From: 2-01-FULL-49-22 sp040879175
GTDB taxonomy: Bacteria > Patescibacteriota > Saccharimonadia > Saccharimonadales > UBA10212
Reading direction: 5' to 3'
Length of the DNA stretch: 56,388 nucleotides
Assembly: GCA_040879175.1 (NCBI GenBank)
Contig: JBBDKW010000018.1
Coordinates: 1-56,388 of the forward strand
Position numbers and translations under genes: made by a program. Positions 46,199 to 55,112 of the stretch are shown here, in pieces. A model generated the notes under the pieces. The model was not told where the DNA came from. It made no database searches and was given only the letters and a program-made list of their open reading frames with translations. The stretch's first letter is position 1; the number at the start of each line of letters is the position of its first letter.

Positions 46199-48235
46199 TC
46201 AGTTAAGATTGGTGATGGCCCTGAGATTAGCGACACGCCGGGCAAGATGCGGGTACTTTTTGATATTCTCGCTTTTTTCGATGAATTTCTGGGCGGCATT
46301 ACGAGCGGCAGCAATCAACTTTATGTCTGTAAGGTTAGCTACTCTCAAATCGAGCGCGCCGTGCTGCATAGTGCCGTAAATCGCTCCCGGGCCACGCAGC
46401 CTAAGGTCGAGTTCGGCCAACTTAAAACCATTATTCAAAGTTTCTAAGGCCTTCAAACGCTGGCCTGGGTCTTGGCTGTCACTCGGAATCAGATAACAAT
46501 AGCTCTGGTGCTCGGCTCGCCCAACACGGCCTCGAAGTTGATGGATCTGCGCCAGTCCGAATCGCTCTGCACCCTCTACAACCATGATCGTCGCATTAGC
46601 TATATCTACACCAACCTCAATGACTGTGGTACTGACCAAAATATCGTACTTATTATTTAGGAATTTCTGCATCACTCCGTCTTTTTCGGCCGATTTCAGG
46701 CGGCCATGCAGTAAGCCCACGCGGCGATGCTTGAAATCTCTTTTGCTAATACGCTCAAATACTTCCTCAACCGACAGGCCGCGACTGGTTTCAGAGTCGG
46801 CAATTAGTGGACAAACGATAAACACCTGCCGGCCGGCTTGGAGTTCTTTATCTATTTGCTCATAAAGCTGCTTGCGTGAATTCGGTGACCAGATTTTAGT
46901 AATAATCGGCTGGCGCCCTTGAGGCATCTCATCAAGAATGCAAATATCGAGTTCGCCATATAGGGTGAGAGCCAGGCTGCGCGGTATCGGCGTGGCCGTC
47001 ATATGAAGTACGTGCGGCATATGGCCGGCCTTGGCCTGAAGCTTCTTGCGTTGATCGACGCCGAATCGATGTTGCTCATCTACGATGACGAGCCCCAGTT
47101 TGCGCATATCAACCTGTTCGGCAATCAACGCGTGTGTACCGACCATCAAGCCGATATCTCCACCGGCTATCCGCTTTCTGGTCTCTGTTTTTTGCTTCGG
47201 TTTTAGCCCGCCGATTAATAACCCGACATGTGTCTCGTAATTAACGTTGGCAAGTAGCTTATACAAATTATCAGCGTGCTGACGGGCTAAGATCTCAGTC
47301 GGTGCCATCATTGCTACTTGGAAATCTTGCTCCAGCGCCATTAGAGCCGCCATGGCAGCAACGACTGTTTTACCCGAGCCGACATCGCCTTCCAGCAACC
47401 GGTTCATCGGCTGGCTCTTAGCCATATCCTGGTAAATTTGCCACGTTGCTTTGCGCTGGGCATCTGTCAGCCTAAAGGGTAGTTTTGCGACAAAATCGCG
47501 CGCTAACACTTCGCTGAACTGTATGGCTAGGGCTTTGTTGCGGTATAACTCGTACTTATTGAGCAGTGCCGCCAGCGCAAGTTCGAACACTTCTTCAAAA
47601 CCCAGGCGCCTTTTTGCTTTCTCGAGCTCTTTACTCGAGCTTGGAAAATGCATTTCCATCACAGCAGTCGAGTACGGCATAAGCTTCTGCTCATTGATTA
47701 GCCATTGCGGTAGGTGATCCGGCAGTTCACCGGTGTCTGTTAGGGCCTGCCGAATCAATTTGCGGATGGTAAATGACTTTAAGCCTTTTGTTTCACGGTA
47801 AATCGGAATAATACGGGCGGTGTTGATGGGGAAATCGCTTACTAGCTCAACAGATGGATTAGTGATGCTGAATCGGCCGCGCCTTAAGCTATATTCACCG
47901 CCGATATAGTAAGGCTGGTTTCGCCTAATACCACCGGCGCGGTACGGTTGATTAAACCATATCAGACGTACCGCGCTTGTTTCGTCGCTAGCAATCGCCT
48001 CTGTTATGTGCAACCCGCGCCGCACGTAACGGCCGGTAACTTGGCCGATTTGAGCCTCCAGTGTTACTTGGCCGGGTTTAAGATCTTTTATCGAGATGAC
48101 CTCCGAATAATCTTCGTACCGGCGCGGGTAGTTGGTAATTAAATCGTTGACATTTCTAATGCTAAGGACAGCCAACTTCTTGGCTACCTCGTCTTCTACG
48201 CCTTTGAGTTCGGTGATTTTCGTAGAAAGCGTCAC
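46199..48235 (-). CDS. recG: ATP-dependent DNA helicase RecG
   Basis: RecG remodels stalled forks and Holliday junctions. The 678-residue protein has the N-terminal wedge/OB domain (about 60-150), Walker A GDVGSGKTVVAAMAAL, the DExH-type VIVDEQHRFGV, TATPIPRSLALTLYG, and the C-terminal motif region VEGAERFGLAQIHQLRGRVG. The start is GTG at 48235, 7 bases below an extended -10 (TGC-TACACT) and without a ribosome site. Confidence 0.96.
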   Translation of the reverse strand: MTLSTKITELKGVEDEVAKKLAVLSIRNVNDLITNYPRRYEDYSEVISIKDLKPGQVTLEAQIGQVTGRYVRRGLHITEAIASDETSAVRLIWFNQPYRAGGIRRNQPYYIGGEYSLRRGRFSITNPSVELVSDFPINTARIIPIYRETKGLKSFTIRKLIRQALTDTGELPDHLPQWLINEQKLMPYSTAVMEMHFPSSSKELEKAKRRLGFEEVFELALAALLNKYELYRNKALAIQFSEVLARDFVAKLPFRLTDAQRKATWQIYQDMAKSQPMNRLLEGDVGSGKTVVAAMAALMALEQDFQVAMMAPTEILARQHADNLYKLLANVNYETHVGLLIGGLKPKQKTETRKRIAGGDIGLMVGTHALIAEQVDMRKLGLVIVDEQHRFGVDQRKKLQAKAGHMPHVLHMTATPIPRSLALTLYGELDICILDEMPQGRQPIITKIWSPNSRKQLYEQIDKELQAGRQVFIVCPLIADSETSRGLSVEEVFERISKRDFKHRRVGLLHGRLKSAEKDGVMQKFLNNKYDILVSTTVIEVGVDIANATIMVVEGAERFGLAQIHQLRGRVGRAEHQSYCYLIPSDSQDPGQRLKALETLNNGFKLAELDLRLRGPGAIYGTMQHGALDLRVANLTDIKLIAAARNAAQKFIEKSENIKKYPHLARRVANLRAITNLN

Positions 48236-48242
48236 TGCTACA

Positions 48243-48251
48243 AGTGTAGCA
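48243..48251 (-). promoter_or_regulatory. Extended -10 promoter of recG, leaderless type
   Basis: TGC-TACACT ends 7 bases before the GTG at 48235. A small inverted repeat, GCTAC/GTAGC, overlaps it. Confidence 0.5.
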
Positions 48252-48254
48252 ACA

Positions 48255-49025
48255 TTATCTTCTTTTGAGTTTTAGCCAGACGCTGGGGCCGAAGTATATT
48301 GGCGCTAGTAGCGGTTGAAGGATTTTTTCTAGTGCCAGAAGCGGCTTTTTGCCCAAAACTTTTTTAACTCGGGGGGAGCGCAGGTTGGAGCCGCTTAAAA
48401 TAGTTTCAACTTCGAAACCGGCTTTTTGCAACATTTTAATAATGGTTTTGGGGTGGTGGTTCACAAAGGGCAGCTCGCCCGCCTTAACTTTGGCTTCATC
48501 TTGGATACTGATTGGAGTGTGAGGCACGCGCTTGCCGCGGATACCATACCTAACCCGATTCAGGAAGTGCGCGTCATTGGCGAACTCCAAAATAAAGGTT
48601 CCACCGGGTTTTAGAGCTCGGGTTATTTCTTTGAATTCGGTCATCGGGTCAGGCAGATGATGCATTACCCGCACAACCAGAACTAAATCAACCGATCCTT
48701 TAGGCACTTTTAAGTCAGCCGCTTGTAGTAGCTTGAGCTCGACTTTGGGCGTATCTTTCAGATAAATTTTGGCTATATCGAGTTGCTGCTGGCTCGGTTC
48801 TGCCAAAGTAACTTTATCAGCATATTTGGTTAGCAGCTTACTAAGGCGTCCGTAGCCGCCGCCGACATCAACAGCATGTTCAAAACTCTGGCCTTTAAGC
48901 AGGCGGTTAATAGCCATCTCTTCAGCCGCGTGTTCGTACTCCCGCCCCGCCCAGTAGTCCTGATAGTTGTACTTAGGGTCGTCGTATTGATCGGCCTTAC
49001 GAACGCTTTTTTTAGCTTGAACCAT
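48255..49025 (-). CDS. Class I SAM-dependent methyltransferase
   Basis: The 256-residue protein has motif I AVDVGGGYGRLSKLL, an acidic residue ending strand 2 (VTLAEPSQQ), VDLVLVVRVMHHLPDP and LKPGGTFILEFAN, the pattern of UbiE/COQ5-like or small-molecule methyltransferases. The substrate is unknown. A basic, hydrophobic C-terminal segment (LLALEKILQPLLAPIYFG) may contact membrane. The ATG directly follows the tyrS stop (TAGATG), so it is coupled to tyrS. Confidence 0.8.
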   Translation of the reverse strand: MVQAKKSVRKADQYDDPKYNYQDYWAGREYEHAAEEMAINRLLKGQSFEHAVDVGGGYGRLSKLLTKYADKVTLAEPSQQQLDIAKIYLKDTPKVELKLLQAADLKVPKGSVDLVLVVRVMHHLPDPMTEFKEITRALKPGGTFILEFANDAHFLNRVRYGIRGKRVPHTPISIQDEAKVKAGELPFVNHHPKTIIKMLQKAGFEVETILSGSNLRSPRVKKVLGKKPLLALEKILQPLLAPIYFGPSVWLKLKRR

Positions 49026-50267
49026 CTATTCTAATTCTACCAGGGCAGAGTCCTTGTAGGCTTTGCCGCGGCGCAGAAGTAACCGGCCGTTCTGGAAGTC
49101 GCGCGGCTCGAATGTATCACGTGTTACCTGTTGACCGTTAATATATACACCGCCATTTGCAAGTATTGTTCTCGCAATTGAGTTAGAGGCGACAAGTCCT
49201 GTTTTTACTAAAGCATCTATGATGCTTCCGACATCTCTTGCTCTGGTAGAAGGTACCTCATTTCTGATTTGTGCTAACTCTTCCTGTGTAGCCCCAGAAA
49301 TAGATACTTGACTAGTCAAGTATTTCGTAACTCCGGTGGCGGCGCTACTTTCCGAGCCATGCACCAGCTTTGTGACCTCTTCGGCTAATTTTTTCTGGGC
49401 CTTTCTCTGTGATGGGTCTACCTTATGCTCGCTCACCGCCTGCTCTATCTGTTCTTTGGGTAACAGAGTGAAGATTTTCAAGTAGTTTTCGACGTCCGCA
49501 TCGTCGCTGTTAATCCAAAACTGGTAAAACTGCGTCGGGCTGGTTTTTTGGGTGTCCAGCCACACTGTTCCGGCCTCAGTTTTGCCGAATTTCCGGCCTG
49601 TCGCTTTATCAACTACCAGCGGCATGCTTAGGGCGTGGACTTCTTTGCCTTCTTTCTTACGAATAAGCGCCACCCCCGAAAGCATATTACCCCATTGGTC
49701 CGAGCCGCCAATCTGCAACTCCACAGCGTGATTTTTAAACAGCTGCCAATAATCATACCCCTGGATTAGAGAGTAACTGAACTCGGCGTAACTGACGCCG
49801 CTGCCGCCCTCACCCATCCGCTCCCTTACAAACTCGCGCTGCATCAGCTCGGTCATAGAAAAACTCTTGCCAACCTCTCGTAGAAAATCGAGGTATTTGA
49901 CGTCCGCCAGCCATTTATAGTTGTCTGCCGGCGTAAAGTGTTGGCCGGCAAATAGGCCGGAAACTTGCTCTTTAATAGCCTCGGTGTTACGCAGGATTTC
50001 CTCGCGCGGCTGCAGCTCGCGCTCCTCAGTCTTACCACCTGGGTCGCCAATCAAACTGGTAGCACCGCCTACCAGCAAAACGGCCTTCCAGCCGCCGTCA
50101 ATCAGTCTTCTGGCGAGCAATAGCGCTGCCAAATTGCCGATAGTCAAACTATCTGAAGAGGCATCTACGCCGTGGTAGAAAGTCTTGGGTTCATCGAGCC
50201 AACCCAAATCGGTAAAGGTTTTGTCTTTTACCAGCCCGCGCCAGGCCAAATCTTCACTCAAGCTCAT
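49026..50267 (-). CDS. tyrS: Tyrosyl-tRNA synthetase
   Basis: This class Ic enzyme charges tRNA-Tyr. The HIGH-type motif is TIGN (DSLTIGNLAALLLARRL) and the KMSKS counterpart is KFGKT (ATGRKFGKTEAGTVWLD). QIGGSDQWGNMLSGVAL is conserved. The C-terminal S4 domain (about 345-413) ends the protein. I start it at ATG 50267 (MSLSEDLAWRGLVKDKTF), giving 413 residues. The open frame extends 91 codons further upstream, but that part is unlike TyrRS. A 20-bp palindrome is encoded in the linker at residues 315-322. Confidence 0.95.
   Translation of the reverse strand: MSLSEDLAWRGLVKDKTFTDLGWLDEPKTFYHGVDASSDSLTIGNLAALLLARRLIDGGWKAVLLVGGATSLIGDPGGKTEERELQPREEILRNTEAIKEQVSGLFAGQHFTPADNYKWLADVKYLDFLREVGKSFSMTELMQREFVRERMGEGGSGVSYAEFSYSLIQGYDYWQLFKNHAVELQIGGSDQWGNMLSGVALIRKKEGKEVHALSMPLVVDKATGRKFGKTEAGTVWLDTQKTSPTQFYQFWINSDDADVENYLKIFTLLPKEQIEQAVSEHKVDPSQRKAQKKLAEEVTKLVHGSESSAATGVTKYLTSQVSISGATQEELAQIRNEVPSTRARDVGSIIDALVKTGLVASNSIARTILANGGVYINGQQVTRDTFEPRDFQNGRLLLRRGKAYKDSALVELE
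49304..49323. repeat. 20-bp palindrome inside tyrS
   Basis: ATACTTGACTAGTCAAGTAT is a perfect palindrome read in frame as part of the linker KYLTSQV. Its inner 18 bases are identical to the core of the fusA terminator palindrome at 30203-30220. Confidence 0.7.
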
Positions 50268-50613
50268 AAGGTATTTCTCAGTAAATTTGTCATTAATATA
50301 TTTTGTGGATATCCTCCGGAAGAGCAGCCCGAGTGAAATGTATTCCATTTCCCTGGCGCGATGAGAAACCGCGAAGGGGTTTCTCATAAGGCCGAAGGCC
50401 GCAATAATAGTATGCCACATCTGGATTATTCTTGTTATCTCAGACAACAGCACCTGAGCAAAGTGCAAGGAAGCCAGGAGAAGCGAGCGAGGCGTATAGC
50501 TAATACGTTGAGCAAGCTTCGAGCGCAGCTGACACCGCAATTTGCCAAGAACAACAGCGGAGTTCCAGCTCCGCTGGAAGCAGGCTGTTATGCTGCTGTT
50601 ATCTGAAGCGTTT
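50268..50613. other. Divergent tyrS / PBP region; hairpins, no supported gene
   Basis: This 346-base stretch contains a row of hairpins: GAAATG/CATTTC (50335-50351), ATGAGAAACC/GGTTTCTCAT (50361-50387), GGCC-GAA-GGCC next to it, and CAGCGGAG/CTCCGCTG (50555-50576). The first three lie on the tyrS side and could form its 5' leader. A plus-strand frame of 81 codons at 50361 has no ribosome site and no recognisable protein features. Confidence 0.5.
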
Positions 50614-50622
50614 TGCTATAAT
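50614..50622 (+). promoter_or_regulatory. Extended -10 promoter of the PBP gene
   Basis: TGC-TATAAT is a consensus extended -10, without a good -35. Transcription would start near 50629, so this gene has a leader of about 24 bases with AGGAG at 50634-50638. Confidence 0.55.
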
Positions 50623-50652
50623 ACGTTGTTAGCAGGAGATGAGATCTAAACA

Positions 50653-53600
50653 ATGAAAATCAAGGGTTTTGGTAAGCCCCGGCGGCCGAAACGGGGTGGC
50701 AAGCCTATAGCGACCCGTAGCGGGCGAGTACTTAAAGTCAACCGTTCGCTTAGCCAGCGTTGGTCAACTATGCGAGAGGCAAAGACATTGCGTAAATTGA
50801 ACAGGCTCAAAGGCTTGCCTAAGTCCAGGCTCAAGCGGCTGCTCTGGCGCTTACACCCTCAGCACGTAGCCAAGTATTGGTTTAGCCGCGACGGTGGCAT
50901 CATGGCCCTGAAGATCACCGGTATAGCAATCTTGGTCTTATTTGTTTTAACGCTGGGCGTTTTTGCTTATTTCCGCAAAGACTTACCGGACATTAAGGAC
51001 ATATCAGGTAGTTCATTAGGCGGCAGCATCAGCTATTATGACCGGACGGGTAAGGTTCTGCTCTGGCAGGACTACAACGCCGTTAAGCGTGTGCCGGTGC
51101 GCACCGAAGACATATCTAAATTTATGAAGGATGCCACCGTCGCGGTTGAGGACAAAGATTTTTATAACCACAGAGGGTTCGATATCAGGGGCATTACCCG
51201 AGCCGCCATTAATGACATCCTTCACCGCGACGTCCGGCAAGGCGGTTCAACAATTACTCAGCAGCTAGTCAAGCTGACTCAGGATTGGGCCCAGCAGCGG
51301 ACATTCACCCGTAAAGTCAAAGAGTTGATATTGGCCGTTGAACTTGAAAGAACTTACACTAAGGAGGAGATCCTAACCGGTTATCTTAACGCTGCCCCTT
51401 ACGGTGGCATCGATTACGGCGTCCAAGTGGCGGCTTCCGATTACTTCCATAAGAGCGCCAAGGATTTAACTCTTGCCGAGGCAGCGATGCTGGCAGCCAT
51501 CCCTAAATCACCCACCTTGTACTCGCCCTACAGCGGTGAATACTTCAATAAAGATGAGTTCCTAGGCCGCTACGGCTATGTGCTCGACCAGATGGTTAAC
51601 CTGGGAATGATTGACCAAAAACAAGCCGACGAGGCTAAAAAGTTCGATATCTTGGCTACCATCCATCCGCAGCAGACCAAATACGCCGGTATCCGGGCGC
51701 CATACTTCGTGCTGGCGGCTCGCAACGAAATAATTACTAAAAGAGCTCCTCAGGGACCCGGATCGAATAAGCCGGGCGGCTGGAAAGTAATTACCACACT
51801 TGATATGAAGCTCCAAAAACTAGCTGAAGAGACCGTTCAGAAAAACCGTTCTAACGCCCTGCGTTTTGGCGCCGACGCCCAAGCCTTGGTAGCCGAAGAC
51901 GTCAAAACTGGCCAAGTAGTGGCACTGGTTGGCGGCAACGACTTTGACAACAATGAGTACGGCAAAATTAACTATGCCCAGTGGAACATCTCCCCCGGCT
52001 CCAGTTTCAAGCCGTACGACTACGTGGCTTTGATAGAAAACAATAACGCCGGCGCCGGCTCGGTATTGTATGATGTTCAGCAACCCATACCAGGTTACCC
52101 TTGTACCAATAAGGCTAAGCCGTCCTTCGGCCGGGGCCCAGCCAGCGGCGGCAACTGTCTTTATAACTATGACTTCCGTTACCCGGGCGCCGAAAGCCTA
52201 CGTTATGCTTTAGGAGGTTCGCGTAACGTGCCGGCGGTCAAGGCTATGCTGGCGGTAGTTCCCGGCAATGAAACCGCCTCTATAAACAAAACCATCAGCA
52301 CCGCCAATGATTTGATGGCGGCTCCCGGAGCCTACAAGTGTTACAACCCGGGCGTAGACGTCAACACAGCTACGAAATCGGACGAAACCCAGTGTTACGG
52401 GGCTTCAGCCATCGGTGACGGCGCTTACTTGCACCTTGACCAGCACACCCACGGCGTGGCTTCGATTAGCCGGATGGGCTTGGCCATTCCACAAACCTAC
52501 ATCCTAAAAATTTATGATTCCAAGAGCGAAACCAAGCCGCTTTATGAATGGAAACAGCCAAAGGAGGGCGATGACGGTGTCAAGCAGGCCGTCCGGCCGG
52601 AGACCGCTTACATAGTCAGCAACATCGCTTCGGACCCCAACGCCAGCTATCTGTCTTTCCCCAGAAAATGGCATAACTACAACGGCTGGCGCACGGCCAT
52701 TAAAACCGGTACTACAAACAACGGTTTCGATGGGTTGATGATGGGTTGGAATAGCAAGTACGCCGTTGGTAGCTGGGTAGGCCACCACACCCGTAACAAG
52801 CGACTGACGACATTTATGGAGAACTTGACACAACCTTTGACTCGCGACTTTATGAGGGCTGCTCTTGATGCATCGGGTGCCAAGGCCGAAAACTGGACCG
52901 AGCCCTCGGGTATTCAACGCCTGCCGGCTTACGTAGTACGAACGCACGTCGGCAATGGTTCGGTGGAGCCCAGTCCGGGGACCGATCTTTACCCGTCCTG
53001 GTACAAGCCGAAGGGTGCCAGCACCCAGAGCATCACCCTCGATAAAGTCTCCGGGAAATTGGCGACCAATTGCACGCCTTCCTTGGCCCAACAAAAACTC
53101 GGCGGTAGCTCGGCGCCCACAACTTTCTCGGTTGACCCGTTCTATCCGCCCGGTGGGGCCGCCGGTTCTACATCAACAAGCACAACTGGTGCCTCAGATG
53201 ATGTGCACAGTTGTAGCGATACCAAACCCAGCATAACTTTGACTGTCGCCGACACCAACTGCAGTAGCTGTACGTTTACGGCATTCGTGCAGGCCGGGAC
53301 CCATCTATTCAACGATTCGCAATACTCACAGTACCCCGGAACCGTTAACTTTTACGTCAACGGCCAGTTGGTCGGCTCAAAGCCGGTATCTGACCCGGCC
53401 GACACTGTGTCTATAACATATAACGCCTCGTCAGGAGGTAGCGGAAAAGTGACGGCGCAAGTCATAGACAGCGTGCTTTATGACGCTACGAGTAATGCAG
53501 TAAGTGTCAACTTCTCGGGCGGGGGAGGCTCTTTGAGCTTTGATTCGGCCAATAAACAAGGTCCAAATATACACTTTAACTGGTCAGGCGGAATTGGTTC

Positions 53601-53676
53601 TTATGATGTTTACAATACTTTAACCTCATTTGTTTATTGCGATGGCGAACCTGGCACAAGCTGTACATACCCATAG
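50653..53676 (+). CDS. Class A penicillin-binding protein (GT51 plus transpeptidase)
   Basis: This bifunctional enzyme polymerises and cross-links peptidoglycan outside the membrane. A basic cytoplasmic segment of about 85 residues and one membrane helix (86-107) come first. The GT51 domain has VAVEDKDFYNHRG (catalytic Glu166) and RQGGSTITQQLVK (195-207). The transpeptidase has SxxK at 450-453 (SSFK), SRN at 523-525 and KTGT at 684-687. After about residue 770 comes a Ser/Thr/Gly-rich linker and a beta-rich, Ig-like tail with Cys pairs. The TAG at 53674-53676 is in frame with 25 further codons of similar composition. Confidence 0.95.
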   Translation: MKIKGFGKPRRPKRGGKPIATRSGRVLKVNRSLSQRWSTMREAKTLRKLNRLKGLPKSRLKRLLWRLHPQHVAKYWFSRDGGIMALKITGIAILVLFVLTLGVFAYFRKDLPDIKDISGSSLGGSISYYDRTGKVLLWQDYNAVKRVPVRTEDISKFMKDATVAVEDKDFYNHRGFDIRGITRAAINDILHRDVRQGGSTITQQLVKLTQDWAQQRTFTRKVKELILAVELERTYTKEEILTGYLNAAPYGGIDYGVQVAASDYFHKSAKDLTLAEAAMLAAIPKSPTLYSPYSGEYFNKDEFLGRYGYVLDQMVNLGMIDQKQADEAKKFDILATIHPQQTKYAGIRAPYFVLAARNEIITKRAPQGPGSNKPGGWKVITTLDMKLQKLAEETVQKNRSNALRFGADAQALVAEDVKTGQVVALVGGNDFDNNEYGKINYAQWNISPGSSFKPYDYVALIENNNAGAGSVLYDVQQPIPGYPCTNKAKPSFGRGPASGGNCLYNYDFRYPGAESLRYALGGSRNVPAVKAMLAVVPGNETASINKTISTANDLMAAPGAYKCYNPGVDVNTATKSDETQCYGASAIGDGAYLHLDQHTHGVASISRMGLAIPQTYILKIYDSKSETKPLYEWKQPKEGDDGVKQAVRPETAYIVSNIASDPNASYLSFPRKWHNYNGWRTAIKTGTTNNGFDGLMMGWNSKYAVGSWVGHHTRNKRLTTFMENLTQPLTRDFMRAALDASGAKAENWTEPSGIQRLPAYVVRTHVGNGSVEPSPGTDLYPSWYKPKGASTQSITLDKVSGKLATNCTPSLAQQKLGGSSAPTTFSVDPFYPPGGAAGSTSTSTTGASDDVHSCSDTKPSITLTVADTNCSSCTFTAFVQAGTHLFNDSQYSQYPGTVNFYVNGQLVGSKPVSDPADTVSITYNASSGGSGKVTAQVIDSVLYDATSNAVSVNFSGGGGSLSFDSANKQGPNIHFNWSGGIGSYDVYNTLTSFVYCDGEPGTSCTYP

Positions 53677-53754
53677 GCGACGATACCCGATGAGACGTCG
53701 GTCACGGTCAGAGATAGTAACGGCACAACTGATACAACTACCGTAGATTATTAG
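53677..53754 (+). pseudogene. In-frame continuation of the PBP after an amber codon
   Basis: After TAG (53674-53676) the frame continues for 25 codons, encoding ATIPDETSVTVRDSNGTTDT and five more residues, then stops at TAG (53752-53754). The peptide has the Thr/Asp/Ser alternation of a last Ig-like strand and would complete the domain left open by the first stop. Other genes here end in TAG (rpmJ, trpS, holB), so the codon is not reassigned genome-wide. A C-to-T change of CAG, a sequencing error, or readthrough would explain it. Confidence 0.55.
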
Positions 53755-53763
53755 CTTTTCTGT

Positions 53764-55110
53764 TTAGTCTTTTTCCAGAAACGTATTGAGTGCCCTACGC
53801 ACGTCAGTAACCGACAGCAAAAACGCCGGCTTCCTACCTGATCTTACAACCGGGCCGATTGCCGCCTCAAAACCGAGTTTTTTGGCTTCGGCCAGGCGTT
53901 TTTCTAAAAAAGGCACGTGGCGCACTTCACCGGAGAGCCCTGCTTCACCAAACACCACGGCGTTTTTCTTCAGTTGCATTCCTTTGGCGGCGCTAGCGAT
54001 AGCCATACACACAGCCAAATCAGCCGCCGGCTCGGTTAATCGGATGCCGCCGACGATGTTGACGTAAATATCGCGGTCAGCCAGCTTTAGTTTGGTGCGT
54101 CTTTCCAGCATGGCAATCAGCAGATTCACGCGGTTCAAATCAATGCCGCTGGCCGTCCGTTTGGGATAACCGTAACTCGTAGGATTGACCAAGGCTTGCA
54201 CTTCAACGAGTAGCGGCCGGCTGCCCTCCATGGTCGCGTGGACTACCGAGCCGTCGCTGGCCTGGCGCTCAGCCAGCAATGCCGCCGAGGGGTTACTAAC
54301 CGCCTGCATACCCTTATCTGTCATTTCAAAGATTCCGGCCTCTGTTGTGGCGCCGTAGCGGTTTTTTACCGCCCGCAGTATTTTGAAACCACCATAACGG
54401 TCGCCTTCCAGCTGCAGCACCACGTCTACGATATGTTCTAAGACCTTTGGCCCGGCAATCGAGCCTTCTTTGGTAACGTGACCGACCAAAACCAATGCCG
54501 TATTGGTCGATTTTGCCGCCGCGCTCAAAAGCTGGGTACTGTTGGTAACTTGGCTGATGTTGCCGGCAGCCGAAGTGATCTCGTTGACGGCAATCGACTG
54601 CACCGAGTCCATAATCACGACGTCGAAATCGCCGGAGGCGATCGTTGTCGCGATATCGTTCGTAACCGTAGAAACGGCCAGTTGAAGCGATTTGGCCTTA
54701 GTCCCTAGCCTTTCTGCCCGCAACGCTATCTGTTGGCCGGATTCTTCGCCGCTGACATATAAGACTCTTTGTTCGCCGGCGATATTGTTGGCAATTTGTA
54801 GTAGCAAAGTGCTTTTACCCATACCCGGCTGTCCGGCCAGCAGGTTGACGCTGCCGGCTACCAGTCCACCGCCCAAAACCTCATCAACATCAGATATTTT
54901 AGTAGAAACCCGTTTCGTCTTGGCGGTTGCCGCGTTGGCCACCGATTCAATATTTAAGCGCTTACCGCTGGCGCCGGCGGTCGAAGTGCTGACCTCAACT
55001 TGCTCCTGTAAAGTGTTCCACTCACCGCAAACCCGGCAACGACCGGTCCACGAGGTGCTTACAGCCCCGCAATTACCACAGACGTATTTGACTCCCAAAC
55101 GTTTCGCCAT
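53764..55110 (-). CDS. radA: DNA repair protein RadA
   Basis: RadA promotes branch migration in recombination. The 448-residue protein has an intact N-terminal Cys4 zinc ribbon (CGNCGAVSTSWTGRCRVC), Walker A GQPGMGKST, the RadA-specific KNRYG motif in LRAVKNRYGATTEAGIF, and a C-terminal Lon-protease-like domain (YVNIVGGIRLTEPAADLAVC). A TAGAAT ends 6 bases before the ATG, and the start lacks a Shine-Dalgarno site, so its mRNA is probably leaderless. Confidence 0.97.
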   Translation of the reverse strand: MAKRLGVKYVCGNCGAVSTSWTGRCRVCGEWNTLQEQVEVSTSTAGASGKRLNIESVANAATAKTKRVSTKISDVDEVLGGGLVAGSVNLLAGQPGMGKSTLLLQIANNIAGEQRVLYVSGEESGQQIALRAERLGTKAKSLQLAVSTVTNDIATTIASGDFDVVIMDSVQSIAVNEITSAAGNISQVTNSTQLLSAAAKSTNTALVLVGHVTKEGSIAGPKVLEHIVDVVLQLEGDRYGGFKILRAVKNRYGATTEAGIFEMTDKGMQAVSNPSAALLAERQASDGSVVHATMEGSRPLLVEVQALVNPTSYGYPKRTASGIDLNRVNLLIAMLERRTKLKLADRDIYVNIVGGIRLTEPAADLAVCMAIASAAKGMQLKKNAVVFGEAGLSGEVRHVPFLEKRLAEAKKLGFEAAIGPVVRSGRKPAFLLSVTDVRRALNTFLEKD

Positions 55111-55112
55111 AA

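Noticed and set aside
4971..48235. Possible TGA recoding as in Gracilibacteria or Absconditabacteria
   Set aside because: TGA ends secE, rluD, rpmC and other genes exactly at tight ATGA overlaps, and no conserved Gly or Trp position falls on TGA.
50268..50400. T-box riboswitch ahead of tyrS (also considered for hisS and trpS)
   Set aside because: No T-box bulge sequence or specifier loop was found, and trpS appears to have no leader at all.
50268..50540. N-terminal extension of tyrS by 91 codons
   Set aside because: The extra sequence is unlike any TyrRS, and MSLSEDLAWRGL is a normal start region for this enzyme.
50361..50606. Plus-strand frame of 81 codons upstream of the PBP gene
   Set aside because: It begins inside a hairpin arm, lacks a ribosome site, and the peptide has no recognisable features. 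It remains only a weak possibility.
52504..53094. Minus-strand frame of 196 codons opposite the PBP gene
   Set aside because: It is antisense to the transpeptidase domain, with no promoter or ribosome site.
53674..53676. Genome-wide reassignment of TAG suggested by the PBP amber codon
   Set aside because: TAG is the natural stop of rpmJ, trpS and holB at the expected family lengths.
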